Shown: positions 50,649 through 60,494 of the stretch, piece after piece
Position numbering within the stretch: position 1 is the stretch's first letter
How the letters are laid out: every line of letters begins with the position of its first letter
Assembly (NCBI GenBank): GCA_037893245.1
Contig: JBAIAA010000409.1
Location: forward strand, 2,719,001 to 2,783,000
Length of the DNA stretch: 64,000 nucleotides
Origin: Crossaster papposus
Taxonomy: Eukaryota > Echinodermata > Asteroidea > Velatida > Solasteridae
Reading direction: 5' to 3'
The notes under the pieces: model-generated
What the model saw: only the letters and a program-made list of their open reading frames with translations
Told to the model about the DNA's origin: nothing
Databases searched by the model: none
Position numbers and translations under genes: made by a program

Positions 50649-51217
50649 CTTCTAATTTCTCTAAAGCTTCTTCAAAAAATCCAAATTTGATCGCATCGAT
50701 GTAATCTTTATTCGTATATCCTCTTTTACCCGTAGGTACGACTCGTAAACCGTGCTCGGTGGCGATTTGTCTGAGATCGTGGTGTCTCTTTTTATTTAAG
50801 TTTTTAAATTGAACGTTGTATTTTTTAACCGCGTCTATGTAAACTTTACGAGTCAACTTCGCAGTTTGATCGATTGTGAGGTTGTTAGTCTCAACGTAAT
50901 CACGTAACGTAGCTTTATTCCACTTGTGGTATCCTATCGCTAACGTCATGTCTCTATTTAATATATATATAAAAAAAAAAATCTCATTTTTATTTGAGAT
51001 AAGACCAGAAATTTATAAGGCTTTATAACTCGAATTTTATACTTAAAGACTTTTGGTTTGGTTTTTGGTTTTTTGTTTTTTGTTTTTGGTTTTGGTTTTT
51101 GGTTTTTGGTTTTTGGTTTTTTGGTTTTGGTTTTTGGTTTTTGGTTTTGTCACATAAATATGTGACAAAAGTTAGACAAATTGGGTGTGGTCTAGGATCG
51201 CTACATCCTATACTACT
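50649..51217. repeat. Polinton right terminal inverted repeat
   Basis: Inverted copy of 35437-35992. Includes a minus-strand frame (50949-50629, 106 codons) identical to PolB residues 1-89 except D74 to G, after which it diverges and runs out in the tandem repeats. It therefore carries the polymerase promoter region and SAP-like repeats without the polymerase. It may express a short truncated protein or none. Confidence 0.93.
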
Positions 51218-52182
51218 ATATCTCGTGTGGTTGTGACGGGGCGCCATTGGGTCAGATAGAAAATTGTATTGACGACATTCGTTTTTGGGTGAGAGACAAT
51301 AAGCTTGTTCTGAATGAAGAAAAGACTGAAGTGATTAAGTTTTCATCAAAGTTTGGCCCGGCTTCCCCGCCACTTCCACGTGATCTGCAGGTGGGTGGTG
51401 TGGATGTTTTATCTTTCTGATAGTATTCGTAATCTGGGCGTGACTCTTGATAAGTCAAATACCATGCTGGCTCATGTGGCAAATTTATGTAAGTCAGCAA
51501 CTTATGCTTTATGGAAAATTGGTAAAATTCGGCATTTGCTCGATCAAGGTTCTACTGAAAGATTGGTGCATGCTTTCGTCACATCACGACTTGATTATTG
51601 TAACAGTTTACTTTTTGGAATTTCTGATCACGATCTGAAAAAAATTCAACTTATTCAAAACTCTGCTGCTCGAATGGTCATGAAAACTAAACAAATTGAT
51701 CATATTACATATGTATTGCGTTACCTATGAAGCAGAGGTGTGAATTTAAACTTCTGTGCTATGTTTTTAAAATTTTGAACGGAAAAGCACCGACCTACAT
51801 GAAATAACTCATTAGCAATCGTATTACTAATCGAGAGTCGCGCTCAAGATCAAAGGGCAAAATTCAGCTTTATCAACCAGTAAAAAGAGTTGCCAGTTTT
51901 TATGCTAATCGTGCTTTTTTCTTTTGTGCACCTCAATTGTGGAATAGATTACCAGTATCAGTGTATCAGTCTGAGTCATATGATGGTTTTAAAGGGCGCT
52001 TGAAAACCTTCCTTTTTAATAAGTATTTTAACTAATTTTAATTATTGAAATGAATGTGCCGTTTGCATTTATTATTACCTGTTGTTTTAATGTTTACATT
52101 GTACTGCGCTTTTCGATACTTGGTATCATGAAAAGTAAACAAAAAGTAAAAAAAAAAATTATTATTATTATTATTATTATTG
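51218..52182 (+). pseudogene. CR1/L2-like LINE, 3' portion resumed after the Polinton
   Basis: Begins with the target duplication ATATC (51218-51222), then continues the RT: DDIRFWVRDNKLVLNEEKTEVIKF, SIRNLGVTLDKSN, FVTSRLDYCNSLLFGI, IQLIQNSAARMVM. After a stop at ~51730 the end of the ORF is readable (FCAPQLWNRLPVSV, LKTFLFNKYFN). The 3' end is an (ATT)n tail at 52156-52181. Together with 35282-35436 it reconstructs one pre-insertion LINE copy, itself 5'-truncated. Confidence 0.9.
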
Positions 52183-52324
52183 GCGAAAGTCAACTCCGTG
52201 TGCGGCAACGGGAACATTTTCTCTTGGTGAATCGTACCCCGACTGGTTTAGGTGCAAAATAACACGAGTCATTCGAAGCACCCGTCTATACCCGTCTATA
52301 CCGTTTCGTTCGTTTCCTATACCC

Positions 52325-52503
52325 AGCACGATATGTGGCAGAGGGGTACCCCCTCTTATCCCTATACTGTATACGCATTCAACACTATTGTAACCTAACC
52401 CATCCCCCCTTGAAACCTAAAAGGAATTCCTGATATTCCGGGAACACAATGGTCAACACAAAAGAAGGGGGGGGGGGGGGGGTTCTCTGCCACATATCGC
52501 GCT
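52325..52503. mobile_element. 179-bp MITE, copy B
   Basis: Inverted copy of 8637-8812 with the same AGCACGATATGTGGCAG end. One terminus is mutated to AGCGCGATATG. It contains an uninterrupted run of about 16 G at ~52467-52482 where copy A has a short C/G tract. Confidence 0.87.
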
Positions 52504-53250
52504 TCATGTTAATTATTACAATCGGTGATGCACATCAGATAGCCCCATCGTTGCAGGCCCGAAACTTGGGGGTTATATTTGATTCAGCAAAGACATTTAC
52601 ACCTCATGTCGCTAACACTGTTCGGTTGGCATCATTCCAAATTAGAAACATCGGTCGTATACGCAAGTATTTGAATAGATCGAAGTGCTACCGAGCACAT
52701 TATCCATGCATTTGTGACTTCACGACTAGACAACAGCAATTCACTACTCTACGGACTCCCTCAGAATCAAATATACCGTATTCAACGTCTTCAGAATACC
52801 GCTGCCCGCATCATCACCTTATCTAGGAGGAACTGTCACATAACCCCCATTTTGAAGGAACTACACTGGCTTCCTGTCTCCCAAAGGATTGTTTTCAAAC
52901 TCATGCTTCTGGTCTACAAAGCTCTCAACAACAAGGCTCCCTACAACATTAAGGAACTACTTCATGAATCTTCTCCAGCAAGAACTCTTAGACCAAGTAA
53001 CCAGCAACTTCTCAAAACGAACATGGGGTGCCATATCTTTTTCTGTTGCAGCTCCTCGACTTTGGAATTCATTGCCACTTGAACTCAGATCATGCCATTG
53101 TACAACTAGTTCAAATCGCTCCTTAAGACTTACTTGATGTCGCAAATTTTTAAGAATTAATTTACTTGTTGTTGTTTACAGCGCCTTGAGCACCATGCAG
53201 GGTGGATATGTGCGCTTTACAAATCTCATTATTATTATTAGTAGTATTAT
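52504..53250 (+). pseudogene. Second CR1/L2-like LINE 3' fragment
   Basis: 5'-truncated and frame-broken: ARNLGVIFDSAKTFTPHV, then TSRLDNSNSLLYGLP, LQNTAARIITL, LHWLPVSQRIVFKLML and, in another frame, SVAAPRLWNSLPLELR. The 3' end has GCGCTTTACAAATCTC followed by an ATTATTATT tail to ~53250. It starts immediately beside the MITE. It is a different subfamily from 51218-52182, judging by the 3' UTR. Confidence 0.88.
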
Positions 53251-53831
53251 TCGTGTGTCGTTTCCGTCTGTAGCTTCGTTCATGTAGTTTGGCAATGATA
53301 ATGGAGCCAGAGGCGGGGCCGGGTTTGAAAAAACGGCCCAGACTGGTGCCTCGTAGGGTTTGTATTTTTGCACGTATCTTGGGCTTTATTTTAAAAAAAA
53401 ATGCAATGAGACATGACTACCTATACGGATTTATGTTTTGGAGCAATTTAAGCCATTTATCTATTTTTAAGATTGTTAATCTGCTGTAACTTTGCGAAAG
53501 CCACTCGCTCACTGCACAGACCATTGAAGCTGCCATGTTTTTTATCATTTCCTTTTCAAGATAGGAACCATGATAAAGGTGTATCCAGGCGCTTGTAAAC
53601 GTTGGGATTAATGTGGTTGTTTTATTCGTTTAACTAGTTGTATTATCTTACTGTTTTAATGCCTTCTTGCGTGTAATCGTGTACAAAAATGACAATAATA
53701 ACATGAACATGAAAACAACATGAGCTCCGTGGAACTGTATCCAACCACAATTTCTGTGAATACCAACACTGCCGTTTACAAGTTTATTTTAGATGAGATT
53801 GGAAGGTTTGCATTTTGAAAATACAATAAGA
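53251..53831. other. Spacer
   Basis: No coding region or repeat recognised. If the transporter gene has its upstream exons nearby I cannot see them here. Confidence 0.5.
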
Positions 53832-54056
53832 TATAACGTAGCACCATTTGGTGTAACTCTTTTGTGAGTTTGTGTGGTTATTAAAAGAACCGGAGGGAAC
53901 TCAACTTTTTGGACGGTATGCTCTGTCCGTCGTTAGGAGACTTATAGTTGAAGTCTCCTGACGATGGGCCGAGTATACTGCTCGAAACGTTGGGTTTCCT
54001 CCGGTTTCTTTCAGAACCACACAAACTCACAACAAAGTTACCACATGGTGCGTTAT
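53832..54056. mobile_element. Palindromic element with hammerhead-ribozyme-like core
   Basis: Two ~110-bp inverted arms (ends TATAACGTAGCACC and GGTGCGTTATA) meeting at TTATAGTTGAA near 53948-53954. The plus strand has a stem GGAGACTT/AAGTCTCC, then CTGACGA (53959-53965), a GGGC/GCTC stem and GAAAC (53984-53988), the order of hammerhead conserved boxes CUGANGA and GAAA. The mirror arm has a diverged version on the other strand. Such motifs are known from Penelope-like elements. No coding region. Confidence 0.55.
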
Positions 54057-54230
54057 ACCGAAAACAACTTATATTAGGTTTCTTTCGGTTTTGCGGGCTG
54101 ATGTCAAAAATATCTCTATATGAGAAATGTAAACCCATTTATCCGAAAAAAGAAGGATCTGCACTGCAATATCGAATCGTACAAGTTGGATTTTGTATTA
54201 AATTCATATTTTCTAATATTTATTTCGCAG

Positions 54231-55411
54231 GTCTTGGGTCAGCGTTCATAATTCTCAATAGTTTTGTCGTGTTGGCCACGTACTTTAAGGAGAAATACCC
54301 CTTGGCCATTGGCATAGCGATGATGGGTTCTCCCATTGGTGTGTTGGTCTGGGCCCCTATGACCCAGGTTCTTCTGGACACGTACGGCTGGAGAGCAACA
54401 ATGCTTCTGATGGGAGGTGTATCGTTTCATCTTGTGGCGTTTGGTATGTTTGTGCGGCGGGATTCGTCTTCATCGTCGTCGGTTACCGCGGAGCATTACC
54501 AAAAGGTTGCGAGTAGTGACGATAACGAAATCAGTCCGGTAGGTGGACCTCATCCGGCTGAGGACGAAGCCAACGCCCCAGAGAAGAGGTACCCGGATCT
54601 TTACGGCGAGAAGGTGTTGCCTACACTTCGTCTGGACGGTCGATTTCGGTGTGCTTTCCGACGTTCGGTTTGTTCTTCTGTCTCTCGGCAAGTTCGCAGT
54701 CACGTTCGTCTACAATGCCTTCGTGTTGTTCATGGTGTCGCACGGTCAGTTCCGCGGCCTGAGCCGAACACAGTCGTCGTTTCTGCCCACCGCGTTCGGG
54801 CTGGGCAACGTCGTCGGCAGGCTGGCGGCACCCGTCCTGCAGCTGCAGCTGCAGGTCGGCGCCAAACTGCCAGCCACATTCTGGGCGTGTCTCGGAGCGG
54901 CCCTCATGGGCGTATCGTTCCTGGCAGATGCACTCGTCCAGTCGTTTGTTTGGCAGCTGGCTGTGTCGGGTCTTATTGGCGCAGGCTACGGGATGGTGGT
55001 ACAAGCGGTTGACGTCATGATGCGGTTCCTAGCGACCGACGACCGGCTGGTCAGTGTCCTAGGCTGGTTGGGGCTGTTCAAAGGCGTCGCTGGAATGCTC
55101 GGGCCGTTGGTATCAGGTTTGATATATTTTGGTATTTTATAAAATTGCATACCAATGCCAGCCTTCTCATCAGAAAAAAAGTTCGGTTTTCAATATATAG
55201 TAGCTTGTAATAATCTGACTTTTCTAATAATCTGCCATGCCCGGCGCTCGTGTTATAGAAATTCAGTTGTGAACGTCCTATTTCTTTCATAGGTTGGATT
55301 TACGAGTGGACGGGGAGTTTCAACATAACTTTCTACGTGTACAGTGGTTTGATGTTGTTATCCATTCCATTGTTTGTCATCGAAGCTGTGCATGGCAAAA
55401 GTATGGTATAA
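54231..55411 (+). CDS. SLC16-like monocarboxylate transporter, last two exons, frameshifted
   Basis: Exon 54231-55116 follows a TTTATTTCGCAG acceptor. Exon 55293-55411 follows TTTCTTTCATAG and is joined in phase. The first encodes TM4-like GLGSAFIILNSFVVLATYF, TM5/6 with PIGVLVWAPMTQVLLDTYGWRATMLLMGG, an acidic cytosolic loop, then TM7-11 (FVYNAFVLFMVSHG, SSFLPTAFGLGNVVGRLAAP, VSGLIGAGYGMVVQAV, LGWLGLFKGVAGMLGPLVSG). The last exon gives TM12 (LMLLSIPLFVIEAVHG) and the stop TAA 55409-55411. The N-terminal TM1-3 exons are not visible. Frame changes by one position in the loop (~54600-54620): a single-base indel, a pseudogene lesion or sequence error. Predicted to carry monocarboxylates or similar solutes with protons across the plasma membrane. 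Confidence 0.82.
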
Positions 55412-57660
55412 TAAACAACGAAAGCCGCAGACTGCCCACACAAACCACGCATTCAGTGGTTGTGCCCGGCAGTTCAAACATGACCTCTACAAGATCTATA
55501 GCAGTTTATCTTGAAGGGTATTGAATGAAGCCTGATCTTGACTGACCTGGCATTTTACAGATCAATAATTACTGTCAATCGCCAGTCGGGTACTAAATAC
55601 ATCGGGGGATTAATGGATGATCAAGATGGAAGTTGAAGGTTTCAGACCCTTATATTGGGTATTTTCTTAAAAACTACCAGCTGCTGAAGATCTCTCTACT
55701 GAGGCCTACCGTATATTCACACTGTTGCGCAATCCTCTATATTACAATGTATTTAACAATAGGGACCACGGTCAATAAGTTTAGACTGTCCAAGTTACAC
55801 GAGGATAACTAAACAATCATTTAAGATATTTAGTAAGAGTTGTTTAATTAAGGTGTTTAGGAAGACGCGTGTAACTTGGATTTGTTCACGTCTATACACT
55901 AACAGCTTTCGTAGTTACAGCCCTTAATGTTGGGCCGACTTCCCTCATGCAATGCAATGTTGCCAAACTTCTTTGTTGACAAACTGCAAATCCTTTTTAC
56001 CTTTACCATGTTAATATTATGAATGCTTGCTATTTACCCTCTGTTAACAATTTAGGTGTAAATTTAGTCAGAAAAAAACCCAAAACGGTGGCGTCCAGAA
56101 ATTTGGCACACAATCTACCGAGTGTTCCCTAAGTCGTGGCGCAATTGAACAATTCTTGGAAAATCCGAATTTAATATTTACGAACTTCTTTTAATAGTAA
56201 ATGTCATTTATGACCCATGTGAAGTTTCAGTCAATAAAGGGTGAAAGATACTAGATTTCACAGGCGTCTACATTTATTGTGACACTATAAAAAGTGTTTA
56301 AAACTGGTTGGTTTTTAAATTAACATTGCAGGATTCAGGAATGTTGAGGTTTAACGCCCATTATAGTAATTATGTGAACAAAAATACAAAATGCAAAAAT
56401 AATATTGCTTGTATGAATTGGCCCCAGAAAATATTTACTGTATGTCATTCAAGTATATGGCGTTCAAATAAAGCTTCAGTTCAGTGCCACTGAAACAAAA
56501 AAAATTGTAGGCACTATTAGTTTAAATGTTGGGCCTAACTGGGTTCTGAGGAGCATAAATAAACTTCAAGTGCAGGAAAGCAAATCTAGTTTTATGATTG
56601 GCCATTTTTTTATTAAGTATTTCCCCGCACTGCACAAACTATCTGTTTTCCTTCCTCCATGGTATAGCTAACGTTAGTCTTACGCGAGAGGTCGGAAGCC
56701 ATTGACAAATCTCCGCAAAACGCCCTCTTCGGTTGATTTTCGTCAATTCATGACAGAGGCTAATGCTCGCTCTTTCTTAAAGCGCGCGCTATTGGTCCAT
56801 TCACCCACGAATCCCCACAAACGTGCCGCACCACGACAGAGGTAGACGGTTGCATGTGCCCTTTTATCGTTTAGCCTCGGGGTATCCCTAAGAATCAAGC
56901 AAACTTCGTTTGTATCGGAAGATTCTGATTATAAAAAATTAAATTGTCCACGTTTGCATCTCTAATTTTCTGCAGTTTTTGTGGAAATCGCGATTCAAAT
57001 TTGGCGCTTTTACCCCGCCGAGCGGCTTCGCACTATATTATGACGTTTTCGTCCCATGAGCTTTGCGTAAAATGACGCGCAAAGCAATTGTAGCCAATCA
57101 GCGTGCATTATTTGATTCCACGGGTGCGGATTGCGTGATGATCGCTATTGGGACCCATCCATATTTACTTGCGTTTTCACGTCCTAAAATCGGAAGAATG
57201 AAGTGCTTGTTGGATTCTGCAGGATCTAATAATTCCCAGGTCATCCAGTTTTCAAAGAAAAGTTGGAGCAAAACTAAAACTTAAAATTGGGAATTGGGAA
57301 AATGTGGAAAGGGACGACACTGACTGAAGAACCAGAAGTGAATATAAAAGGGTGATAGTCTACCAGAATATGTCTGCATTCTTTTTTTGCACGTAGCATG
57401 ATAGGATGCTGAGTACAAGATTTTTAACATCAAGGCTAGCTTGACGTGCAATAGATTCTCCTTCAAGCTTGTGAACATATTTTTTTTAAGGACAAATTCA
57501 AGGGTCGAACATGCGGTTAAATATAAGTGGCAAAGTCTGCGGATGGTGGATTTGATAATGTAAAGGCTCGACTAATATAACGGGGCCAAATTTGCTAAAA
57601 TGTATCCAACCCATTCTTATAATCATCAAATACGCGATGATTGCGTGTGTTTAACAAGTC
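55412..57660. other. Downstream of transporter, no gene seen
   Basis: AT-rich. AATAAA-type signals at ~56466 and ~56568 could serve a long 3' UTR but are common by chance. Small open frames here have no recognisable features. Confidence 0.45.
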
Positions 57661-57676
57661 GCTAATTCTTGTGTAA

Positions 57677-57703
57677 GGGGGAGGGGGGGGGGGGGGGGGG
57701 GGG
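57677..57703 (+). repeat. Poly-G tract
   Basis: GGGGGAGGGG followed by an uninterrupted G run; G-quadruplex-prone and a likely place for length error. Confidence 0.85.
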
Positions 57704-58079
57704 ACGAGCGATCCGAGATTACTGTCAAGATGGCGGATACCGTTCAATGGGTGCTGTTTTCCAAACCCTGGCTTTGGTCTATTGTGGATGTGCCTCTGGC
57801 GCATTGCTAAACTGTATGAATAAGGCCGCGCAAGATGAAGTTTGTGTTTCAAAAACGGCTAATGCGCATGCGGCTGCGGCTTGAAATTACGCACGAGTTA
57901 TCCGCCATCTTGTAACAGTCGCGTTTGCGGAACGGGGATATTTTTCACCTTTTTTACAGAAATTGGCCGAGATTCGACCGGTTTTTGGTATGCAGCGGCT
58001 GGGTGAGTTGATAAAGTACTCATACAATTTTTTGCTGGGGGTATAGACCGGCAGCCCGCAGACATTTGGTTAGATGAAC

Positions 58080-58655
58080 TAGGTACCAATATCTGACTAT
58101 GGCAGTGTGTAGGGGGTCACCTGAAATGAATGGAAATGAGAGTCTGCCGGGTACCACCAGCTGCATGTACACCTGGGGGGCCCCAAAAGGGGTCAAAAAC
58201 TAGGTACTAAATAGTTGAGCGAGGTACCACTTAAATCTACCACCATGGTGTGCCCAATAACACCCCTGTATCAATGACACAAACGACAGACACTTTTCCC
58301 GCTGCAATAGGCATTCCAGACCCCCCACAAAGGTCCTCGGAATTGGCCTAGCATAGATGAGTGAGGTACCACTACAAAATTATGCCAAATGAGCAAGTTG
58401 AGTTCATAGAGTACAAAATGGGTTACGACAGACGAAAAGGCCGCTATACGCACTATACGCGTACCAGACACCCCAAACATGGAACCCCCTAGACCCTGTT
58501 GTCCAACTAGGCTAGCCTAGTTATTGTGGGTACCAGCAGAAACCACGTTTAAATGATCTATCACATCACGGGAAATAACAAATGACCTACGACAGACCAC
58601 TTATCCGCTGCATTAGGCCTACCAGATCCCCCCCCCCCCCCCAAAAAAAAAAATT
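58080..58655. repeat. Degenerate ~160-bp tandem repeats
   Basis: Three diverged units, each with GAGGTACCAC or GGGTACCA, ACGACAGAC, a CCGCT...TAGGC word and CCAGA(C/T)CCCCC. They end in a C14/A9 tract at 58628-58651. Confidence 0.65.
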
Positions 58656-58747
58656 AAAAAAATTAAAAAAATAATAAAATACAAATAAATATATAAATAA
58701 ATACCGAAAAAATTTAAAAAAACAAATATATATATAGGTCATTGGGC

Positions 58748-59229
58748 TACGGAAGCTTAAAGTGACCATCCGCGTTTCCGCGTTTCTGAGATAATTTATC
58801 TTGGAAAGACGGAATACTGAGATAAAAATATGTCTTTCCGTGATATCGTATCTCAGAAAGACGTCTTTTCTAATAATCGTATCTCAAAAAGACGTCTTTT
58901 CTAATAATCGTATCTCAGAAAGACGTCTTTCCATGATAATCGTATCCCAGAAAGACGTCTTTCCATGATAATCGTATCTGGGAAAGACGTCTTCCCACGA
59001 TATTTTATGTCGGAAAGACGTCTTTCTAAGATACGATATCATGGAACGGCGTCTTTCTGAGATACGATTATCATGGAAAGACGTTTTTCTGAGATACGAT
59101 TATTAGAAAAAGACGTCTTTCTGAGATACGATATTACGGAAAGACATATTTTTATCTCAGTATTCCGTCTTTCCAAGATAAATTATCTCAGAAACGCGGA
59201 AACGCGGATGGTCACTTTAAGCTTCCGTA
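58748..59229. mobile_element. 482-bp fold-back element
   Basis: Ends TACGGAAGCTTAAAGTGACC and its complement. Arms ~200 bp each around an axis near 58988. The interior is tandem ~32-38-bp units with CGTATCTCAGAAAGACGTC, present in opposite orientation on the two sides. No coding capacity. Confidence 0.92.
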
Positions 59230-60146
59230 ATTAACAGCCTTGGAAAGACACATTGTGCCATACAAGAATAATAATCTATTGTCTTGTTCCTACCAGATTT
59301 CAAAAGGGTCCCGTAATTGAACATTATAAAAGAGGTCTGGTAGGCACACCGCCGTAGATTATTTTTATGTCATTGGTCATTTTATATTCCCCAATGTGTG
59401 CTTTGACAAGAGCAAACAATTACCCAAAGACAAACACAGATTGTATAAGACCCAATGCATTTAAAATGTTGGAAGTCAAATGGGTTGGAAAGAGAGCACT
59501 CCCATAGTAAATATCAATGACACAATAAATTGTTGTTCGACTTCAAGTTAGATTTAATAACTTGCATTTAAAGACAAGATTAGTAATAAACTCCATTTTT
59601 GAGAACTTGTTTTGCTACTCTCATTCAAAAGCCTCTCAAATGTAGTATGTGACAATCTCGGTGACTAAACATATAGCACGATGAGTGCTTCCCCTGAGAA
59701 TCTATATAATCAGTATTAAAGAAATGCTGTTTATCTACAAAAATAATGGCAGTTATCACGGAAAGACCAAACTGTTGATGTCACCATGATGACTTTACTA
59801 AGACACCTCTTATAAAAGGTTTTTAGAAAATGATTTCAGCTTTTGAAAGAAAATATAAACGATCGATTACTTTACCAACATGTTGCTTTGGTATTTTAAA
59901 GGAAGTGTATTGCTAAAACCACGCAGTCATTTGAGTAAAGCTCACTGGCATTTTATGATTGGTCCAAAAATGCCTAACCAGATTTATTTACCTTGATTTG
60001 ACCGAAATCTTGATTTACCAAATGAACTAGGTTAAAATGACCGAAAATGTACTTTTGCAAGTCTTTGAGTTCAGGGTACTGCCTCAGTTCAAGGTTCTTC
60101 CAATCATTTTAAGATTGTGTACTGCCACAGTCAGACAGCGGCCCAT
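59230..60146. other. Spacer between fold-back element and the 60-64 kb gene
   Basis: AT-rich, no recognisable feature. It would include the 3' UTR of the minus-strand gene. Confidence 0.5.
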
Positions 60147-60494
60147 GTTTTACATCTCATATTCACTGTCCGACTCGTCGCTCCATTCGGGCCCAGAACT
60201 TGTGTCATCTTCCTTGTCCTCTGTTTGCCTGTTATCTTCAGTGTTGTCTTCAGTGTTATCCCCGAATAGATTGTCTGGTAATGCAGGTCCAGGAAACCAT
60301 TCCGGTGTGAAACGGTCATTTTCCTTCTTCCAACCATACTGCAAAGGATCCAAATCTTCGTCTGGATGTTCAGAATCCGCATTTCCCCACATTATGCTCA
60401 CATAATGAGCACGTCGCATCTTATTCAATAGGGTCTTTCTACATGGTGGTAGTAGTGCACAGTCGACCTTTTTTATGTTGGCCATTGGGTTTTC
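60147..60494 (-). pseudogene. TGCD-motif family gene, 3' exon
   Basis: Exon after the acceptor TTATCATTTCAG (boundary ~60494). It encodes KKVDCALLPPCRKTLLNKMRRAHYVSIMW, DPLQYGWKKEND and FTPEWFPGPALPDNL, then an acidic tail rich in D/E/S ending SDSEYEM. The LPPC and YGW blocks identify it as the C-terminus of the same repetitive gene family whose core lies at 60700-61890. Stop codon at ~60150. Confidence 0.75.

Larger units (their letters stand above)
35437..51217. mobile_element. Polinton/Maverick, both ends present, 15.8 kb
   Basis: Ends AGTAGTATAGGATG and the exact complement, with terminal inverted repeats of 556 and 569 bp. Flanks share ATATC perfectly (TATATC if the terminal base is counted as target), matching the ~6-bp duplication of this superfamily, and the 5'-AG terminus is canonical. 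It encodes PolB, integrase, packaging ATPase, major and minor capsid proteins and at least seven other genes. Coding strands switch repeatedly, giving convergent and divergent pairs. The near-identity of the TIRs and mostly open frames point to a fairly recent insertion. One nonsense codon and the lack of a visible protease are the only defects seen. Confidence 0.96.

Noticed and set aside
56300-56500. Polyadenylation site of the transporter gene at the AATAAA near 56466
   Set aside because: About 1 kb from the stop codon in AT-rich DNA; the hexamer is too frequent to support a call.
57063-57284. 73-codon plus-strand frame as a host gene
   Set aside because: No recognisable domain, no splice or promoter context; size expected by chance.
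60037-60405. 122-codon plus-strand frame rich in Ser/Leu
   Set aside because: Complement of the acidic tail exon of the minus-strand TGCD-family gene.
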